Of a DNA stretch of 28,550 nucleotides, positions 24,369-28,550 are shown piece by piece (positions within the stretch are counted from its first letter, which is position 1; each line of letters starts with the position of its first letter). The position numbers were made by a program, and so were the translations under genes. The notes beneath the pieces are model-generated. The model ran no database searches and was not told the DNA's origin. It saw only the letters and a list, made by a program, of their open reading frames with translations. Source of the DNA: Candidatus Multiplicimicrobium inquinatum (lineage in GTDB: Bacteria; Omnitrophota; Omnitrophia; Omnitrophales; Aquincolibacteriaceae). The stretch lies in NCBI GenBank assembly GCA_002344825.1, contig DDUN01000054.1:1-28550 (forward strand), in the 5' to 3' direction.

Positions 24369-25339
24369 TCCGTAATCGCCATTTCTTATTTTTTGTCTTC
24401 TTTTCGTGTGTTTTGAATGCTTTGCCGCTTTACGCAGAGTCATCACCTGCTCAGAAGGTATCCGGCATCACGGCTCAAGCTGAAGCTGAAAAATCGGCGA
24501 TAACGCTTGGGGAGCCTATTACGCTGAGAGTGAGTGTTGCCTTAGAAGAAGGTTCGGAGCTTTTAAACGGAATTCCGGATCCCGAAGCGCATGGGCTTAG
24601 TTTAAAGGAATTGAAGGTTTGGCAGGACCGTGAAGGCAAAAAGCTTGTTTTTGTGCGCACCTGGACTCTGACAGGTTTTCAGCTGGGGCGCTTTATGGTG
24701 GAACCGATTGAAATTGCCTATCGTGTAAAAGGGGGAGAGGTTCAAACCGCGAAAACAAATGCCGTCTATATTACGCTTGAGAGCATTGCGGCGGGAGAAA
24801 AGAAGGTTGATATTCGCGATGTGAAAGGGGTTGTAAAGCTAAGTTCAAAAATAATGAAATATCTTGTGCCGGTCGGTGTTCCGCTGCTTTTGCTTGGCTT
24901 GCTTGCCGCTTATTTGCTTTATTTCAGAAAAAAAGAGTTATCCCGAATTCGGAATCGGATTATTCTCACGCCTTCGCAGGAAGCCTTGCAGCGTCTTCAC
25001 GAACTTGCGGATTCGACCTTAATTCGGGATGGAAAAATTAAAACCTATTATTTTACTTTTTCTGAAATTTTAAAGACTTATCTCGAAAAGCAATTCGGCA
25101 TTCAGGCCTTGGAGGCAACGACAGCTGAGATTGTGCAAATGATGAAACGCATGCCTGCTCAGGATGGCGCCAAGAAAAAAATCACCGAAGTTTTAGAAGC
25201 CGCCGATTACGCTAAATTCGCGAAATGGGAACCACAGCCGGCGGAATTTTTAGCTTTGAACAAAAAGGCTGAGGAAGTTATTACGGAGCTTTTGACTCCG
25301 CCGCCATCGGAAGGGGAGGCGCGTCATGCAGTTTCGTGA
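24365..25339 (+). CDS. BatD-like membrane-anchored protein
   Basis: This 324-residue protein starts with a signal peptide (about residues 1-24, ending LPLYA). A beta-rich extracytoplasmic region (about 35-140, with ITLGEPITLRVSV) follows, then one membrane helix (about 166-187, YLVPVGVPLLLLGLLAAYLLYF) and a cytosolic helical tail (about 190-315) with KTYYFTFSEILKTYLEKQFG and YAKFAKWEP. The architecture and its place between the DUF58 gene and batA match BatD or DUF4381-like proteins of such clusters; I cannot decide between them from sequence alone. A purine-rich AGGGAAGGGCGGG precedes the ATG, which overlaps the DUF58 stop. It overlaps batA by 14 bases, implying coupled translation. Confidence 0.75.
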   Translation: MIRNRHFLFFVFFSCVLNALPLYAESSPAQKVSGITAQAEAEKSAITLGEPITLRVSVALEEGSELLNGIPDPEAHGLSLKELKVWQDREGKKLVFVRTWTLTGFQLGRFMVEPIEIAYRVKGGEVQTAKTNAVYITLESIAAGEKKVDIRDVKGVVKLSSKIMKYLVPVGVPLLLLGLLAAYLLYFRKKELSRIRNRIILTPSQEALQRLHELADSTLIRDGKIKTYYFTFSEILKTYLEKQFGIQALEATTAEIVQMMKRMPAQDGAKKKITEVLEAADYAKFAKWEPQPAEFLALNKKAEEVITELLTPPPSEGEARHAVS

Positions 25340-26309
25340 CCCGCTTTTTTTTCTGTTATTGCTGTTTTTGCCGGTTCTGTTTTATTGGTCCCGATCACGA
25401 CAAAAAATGTGGATGCCCTTTTCGAGCGTGGATGAGCGGGGATTACATGGAACTGTCTCGCTCAAAATTTTACTTTACCGTTTGCTTCCTTTTTTAAGAT
25501 TAATTGTTTTGGCGTTATTGATTGGAGTTCTGGCGCGACCCGTGCAGGCGTTGTCCGAGAAAGACTTTGAGACTCAGGGAATTGACATTGTGATGTCACT
25601 GGATATTTCCGGCTCCATGTATGCCGAAGATTTCAAGCCGCAAAACCGTCTTTTTGTCGCTAAAGAAGAGGCAAAGAACTTTATTCAAGGGCGTCAGAAC
25701 GACCGTATAGGACTCGTTATTTTTGCTAAAAAAGCCTATTCACAGTGTCCGCTGACATTAGATTACAAGATTCTGACGCAACTTATTGATGATGTTCAAA
25801 TTGGAATGATTGAGGACGGCACTGCTATCGGAATGGGTCTTGCGACCGCGGTGAATCGTCTCAAAAACAGCACCGCTAAGAGCAAGGTGATTATTCTGCT
25901 TACGGACGGCGATAACAATGCCGGAAACATTGATCCGGTCACCGCCGCTGAATTAGCCAAAACTTTCGGAATCAAGGTCTACACCATTGGAGTCGGCAAA
26001 GGTGGGTTAGTAGATTTTCCCGTTGTTGATCCACTCTTTGGGAAGCGGTATGTTCAGGTCGAAATGAACGTGGATGAGTTTACGCTGAAACGCATTGCTG
26101 ATATTACGGGCGGAAAGTTTTTTCGGGCGCGTGACGCTGAAGGTCTCAAACAAGTTTACGCCAAGATTGATCAACTTGAACGCACTGAAATTAAAGTTCA
26201 TCTTTATCAGAGTTATCAAGAGCTCTTTAAGTACCTTTTAATTCCCGCTGTTTTACTTTTGTTCATTGAATTAGCGTTGGCAAGAACCGTTTTGCTGAAA
26301 ATTCCATAA
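25326..26309 (+). CDS. batA: BatA, membrane-anchored VWA-domain protein
   Basis: This 327-residue protein has the BatA layout: two N-terminal hydrophobic segments (about 5-21 and 48-70), a VWA domain, and a C-terminal membrane helix (about 301-320). The metal-ion-dependent adhesion site is complete: DISGS (93-97), T166 in DGTAIG and D194 in LLTDGDN. The motif RPVQALSEKDFETQGIDIV leads into the domain as in other BatA proteins. GGAAGGGGAGG stands six bases before the ATG, inside the end of the previous gene. The next gene, with a second VWA domain, follows after one base, as in BatA-BatB pairs. Confidence 0.93.
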   Translation: MQFRDPLFFLLLLFLPVLFYWSRSRQKMWMPFSSVDERGLHGTVSLKILLYRLLPFLRLIVLALLIGVLARPVQALSEKDFETQGIDIVMSLDISGSMYAEDFKPQNRLFVAKEEAKNFIQGRQNDRIGLVIFAKKAYSQCPLTLDYKILTQLIDDVQIGMIEDGTAIGMGLATAVNRLKNSTAKSKVIILLTDGDNNAGNIDPVTAAELAKTFGIKVYTIGVGKGGLVDFPVVDPLFGKRYVQVEMNVDEFTLKRIADITGGKFFRARDAEGLKQVYAKIDQLERTEIKVHLYQSYQELFKYLLIPAVLLLFIELALARTVLLKIP

Positions 26310-26310
26310 G

Positions 26311-28550
26311 ATGCAGTTTTATTCGCCCTATTTTCTTAATTTACTTTGGTTAGTGCCGGTTTTAGTGTTTTTTTTCTTTGCGTCCGCTTTTTTAAATTCA
26401 GCAAGATTGAAATCATTTTTAAAAACACGCGAAATTCAGGACAAACTGCTTCCTCATTACAACCGTCAAGAGTGGCCGATTCGGGGCGTACTTTTGTTTG
26501 CCGCGTTTCTTCTTGTGGTTTTGGCGCTGGCTCAACCGCAATGGGGCGAAGAAAAAAAACGCATTGAACGTAAAGGCGTCGACCTTATTTTTCTTTTGGA
26601 TGTTTCCGCCAGTATGTTGGCTGAAGATATTAAGCCAAGCCGTGTTCGCAAGGCTAAGTTTGAAATTGAAGCGTTTGTAAAGGAGCTCAAGGGCCATCGC
26701 ATCGGTATGCTGACTTTTGCCGGAAGCAGCTTTATGCAAACTCCGCTGACACTGGATTACTCCGCCTTTTTAATCTTTTTAAGCGGTGTTGATGTCGGAC
26801 ATGTTCCTGATCCGGGAACCTCGCTTGGGGCAGCCATTGAGAAGGCGATTTCGGCCTTCAGTGACGAAAAGGGCAAGCAAAAAGCCTTGATTGTATTCTC
26901 AGACGGAGAAGATCATGCCGCTCAGATTGATTCCGCGGTTGCCCTGGCAAAACAGCGCAATGTCAGGATTTACTGCGTTGGAACAGCGACAGGGGAGGGG
27001 GCGCCCATCCCTCTTAAGAATGAAAATGGTGTCCAAACCGCGGTTAAAAAGGATCGTTCGGGCAATATCGTTATTACCAAACTCGACAAAGTTGTCTTAT
27101 CAAAGGTTGCGACTGAAACGGGGGGGATTTATCTGCCAGCAACACCCGGCGAACGGGAAGTCGAATTGATTTTGAAGCATCTTGCCAGCTTGGGAGAAAA
27201 AAAGCTGGAAGACAGGCTTGTAACAGAAAAAGAAGATCATTATCAGATTTTTGTGTTTATTGCGCTGGTGCTTTTGATGCTGGAAATGTTGGTGCGCCGC
27301 GGACGCTCCGAGCGCGTGAATGTTTTACCCGTATTTCTGCTTCTATTTGTAATTCATTCCGGATTTATATCTACGCCGCAAAGCAAAGTTGAAGAAGGAA
27401 ATAAAGACTTTGAAGGGAAAAAATATCAGTCGGCAATTGAGAAATACCGTGAAGTTCAGGTCAAAAATCCGGATGATCCGGCGGTTGCGTATAATCTCGC
27501 CACGTCACTTTACAAAACAGATCAATATCAGGAGTCGGCCGCGCATTTAAAGAAATCCATGGAGACTTCCGCGAAATCGGAAGACAAGGCATTGCAAGCA
27601 AAGGTCGCTTACAACTATGGAAATGCGCTTTTCCGATTAGGTGATTATGAGGGCGCGGTGGAGGCATATAAAAAAGCCTTGGAGCTAAATCCGCAAGATC
27701 AGGATTCAAAATATAATCTCGAGTTTATTCAGGATCAAAAAAGTAAATTTGAAAAAGAAAATCAAGACCGCAAAAAAGATAATCCGGATAAGAAGAACGA
27801 CCAAAACAAACAGCAGAATAACAAAAACCAGCAGCAGGACCAGCAGAAAAATCAACAGAACCAAAGTGGTGGCGGATCAAAAGAGAATAAAGACCAAAAT
27901 CAAGGTCAAAATAATCAGCAAAATCAAAGTGGTTCGGGTGAGCAGCAAGATCAAAAACAAAATCAGGGTGGACAAGGTCAGAATCAGCAGAACTCCGGGC
28001 AAAATCAAGGACAAGATCAAAAAAACCAAGGGCAAGGACAGAACCAAAAGGATCAGAAAAGTCAGGGCGATCAATCTGATCAGAATAAAAACCAAGAATC
28101 CCAATCTGAGGGACAAAATCAGCAAAAAGATCAGCAGCAGAATCAGGGCGGCCAAGGTCAGCAGGATAAACAGGATCAACAGAAAAACCAAGGTGATGGT
28201 CAAGATCAACAGCAGAATCAGGGGCAGGGACAAAAAGATCAGGGGCAAGGCGGCACCCAAGGACAGGATCAACAACAAAACCAAGCCGGACAAGGTCAGC
28301 AAAAAGAAGACCCAGGTCAAGGGCAAGGTCAGCAAGAAAATAAGCAAAATCAAAGTGATCAGGGTGAAAAAGACAATCAAGATGGCCAGAAAAAGGACCC
28401 CGGAAATGAGCCTCAAAATCAGGGCAATCAGCCGGAACAAAAGCCCGGTACGCAAAAGCCGGGTGAAGGGCCAAAGCAGCCTCAGGGCGAGCAAGGTGGC
28501 GCGTCCGGACAATCGGGTGGTTCAAAGGGCTTTGAGGAGGAATTGGCGGG
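26311..28550 (+). CDS. batB: BatB-BatC fusion: VWA domain, TPRs and Gln-rich tail (3'-truncated by window edge)
   Basis: One continuous frame runs from ATG 26311, one base after batA, to the window end without a stop (746 full codons). Residues about 1-330 are BatB: two N-terminal membrane segments (about 9-27, 53-70), a VWA domain with complete metal site DVSAS (97-101), T170 and D198, and a membrane helix at about 311-329. A second hydrophobic stretch (about 336-352, VNVLPVFLLLFVIHSG) resembles the signal/anchor of a separate BatC. Residues about 360-477 hold TPR repeats (GNKDFEGKKYQSAIEKY, YNLATSLYKTDQYQESA, YNYGNALFRLGDYEGAVEAYKKALELNP). From about 482 onward the protein is Gln/Asn/Gly/Lys/Asp-rich. 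No stop codon lies between modules, so this is a fusion. BatB and BatC are adjacent separate genes in many genomes. The C-terminus and any following batD are outside the window. Confidence 0.9.
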   Translation, partial: MQFYSPYFLNLLWLVPVLVFFFFASAFLNSARLKSFLKTREIQDKLLPHYNRQEWPIRGVLLFAAFLLVVLALAQPQWGEEKKRIERKGVDLIFLLDVSASMLAEDIKPSRVRKAKFEIEAFVKELKGHRIGMLTFAGSSFMQTPLTLDYSAFLIFLSGVDVGHVPDPGTSLGAAIEKAISAFSDEKGKQKALIVFSDGEDHAAQIDSAVALAKQRNVRIYCVGTATGEGAPIPLKNENGVQTAVKKDRSGNIVITKLDKVVLSKVATETGGIYLPATPGEREVELILKHLASLGEKKLEDRLVTEKEDHYQIFVFIALVLLMLEMLVRRGRSERVNVLPVFLLLFVIHSGFISTPQSKVEEGNKDFEGKKYQSAIEKYREVQVKNPDDPAVAYNLATSLYKTDQYQESAAHLKKSMETSAKSEDKALQAKVAYNYGNALFRLGDYEGAVEAYKKALELNPQDQDSKYNLEFIQDQKSKFEKENQDRKKDNPDKKNDQNKQQNNKNQQQDQQKNQQNQSGGGSKENKDQNQGQNNQQNQSGSGEQQDQKQNQGGQGQNQQNSGQNQGQDQKNQGQGQNQKDQKSQGDQSDQNKNQESQSEGQNQQKDQQQNQGGQGQQDKQDQQKNQGDGQDQQQNQGQGQKDQGQGGTQGQDQQQNQAGQGQQKEDPGQGQGQQENKQNQSDQGEKDNQDGQKKDPGNEPQNQGNQPEQKPGTQKPGEGPKQPQGEQGGASGQSGGSKGFEEELA
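27757..28530 (+). repeat. Low-complexity Gln-rich coding repeat
   Basis: Within the BatB-BatC fusion, about 255 codons form irregular short repeats of Q with N, G, D and K, such as GQGQ and DQQQNQ. I count 79 Gln codons among the 200 codons at 27841-28440. CAA and CAG are mixed and neighbouring units differ, so it is not a pure trinucleotide expansion. The last 40 codons become Pro/Gly-rich (KPGTQKPGEGPKQPQGEQ). The segment should be extracytoplasmic, after the TPR domain. Confidence 0.9.

Noticed and set aside
27725..28525. Long antisense reading frames (266 and 211 codons), one of them extremely hydrophobic
   Set aside because: They are the reverse complement of the Gln-rich repeat: CAA/CAG read backwards give TTG/CTG (Leu) and few stops. 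They have no plausible start context or domain and lie wholly within the BatB-BatC frame.
27757..28530. CRISPR-like or tandem DNA repeat array
   Set aside because: The units are short, irregular and in frame as Gln-rich codons; there are no constant repeats with unique spacers.
1..28550. Mobile element, prophage, tRNA or rRNA content
   Set aside because: No transposase, integrase, terminal inverted repeats, tRNA-like cloverleaf or rRNA segment could be recognised; gaps between genes are all under 200 bases.

Overview
The window is a gene-dense stretch of a bacterial chromosome. Every protein gene I can support lies on the + strand, most neighbours overlap by 1-23 bases or are separated by a few bases, and no stretch over 300 bases lacks a gene. 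I see no rRNA, tRNA, CRISPR array, insertion sequence or phage gene. The content suggests a diderm, free-living or formerly free-living bacterium: it has a Bat/MoxR envelope cluster with a periplasmic TPR module, a sigma-54-type activator, and histidine and tryptophan biosynthesis. The mix would fit an uncultured lineage such as Omnitrophota or another PVC/deltaproteobacterial-like group, but that placement is a guess from gene content and has no phylogenetic support here.

Region 1 (1-4252): the 3' part of smc (chromosome condensation), coupled by 4-base overlaps to pgsA and plsY (phospholipid synthesis). Region 2 (about 4253-12988): a perfect 13-bp inverted repeat overlapping a good promoter leads into recA-recX-alaS-hisD-hisB-hisH-hisA-orf138-hisF, with no convincing internal terminator. 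Region 3 (12989-20168): a short control region with a palindrome and tandem repeats precedes trpE-trpG-trpD-trpC-trpF, and trpF overlaps a soluble PAS-type histidine kinase followed by an NtrC-family sigma-54 activator. trpB and trpA are not in the window, nor are hisG, hisC and hisI/hisE. Region 4 (20169-22319): a stand-alone dnaK with a regulatory-looking leader and a strong intrinsic terminator. Region 5 (22320-28550): moxR, a DUF58 protein, a BatD-like membrane protein, batA, and a very long gene running off the end that fuses BatB (VWA) to BatC (TPR) and continues into a glutamine-rich tail.

Most of the window is ordinary housekeeping and biosynthesis. The points that go beyond routine annotation are: the BatB-BatC fusion with its roughly 255-residue Gln-rich tail, an unrecognised 138-codon-class membrane protein inside the his operon with a dyad just before hisF, the translational coupling of trpF to a two-component system, the dyad at the recA promoter, the palindrome/tandem-repeat region and probable leaderless start of trpE, and a sigma-54-like sequence ahead of dnaK. 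I do not see a clearly new defence or mobile system.
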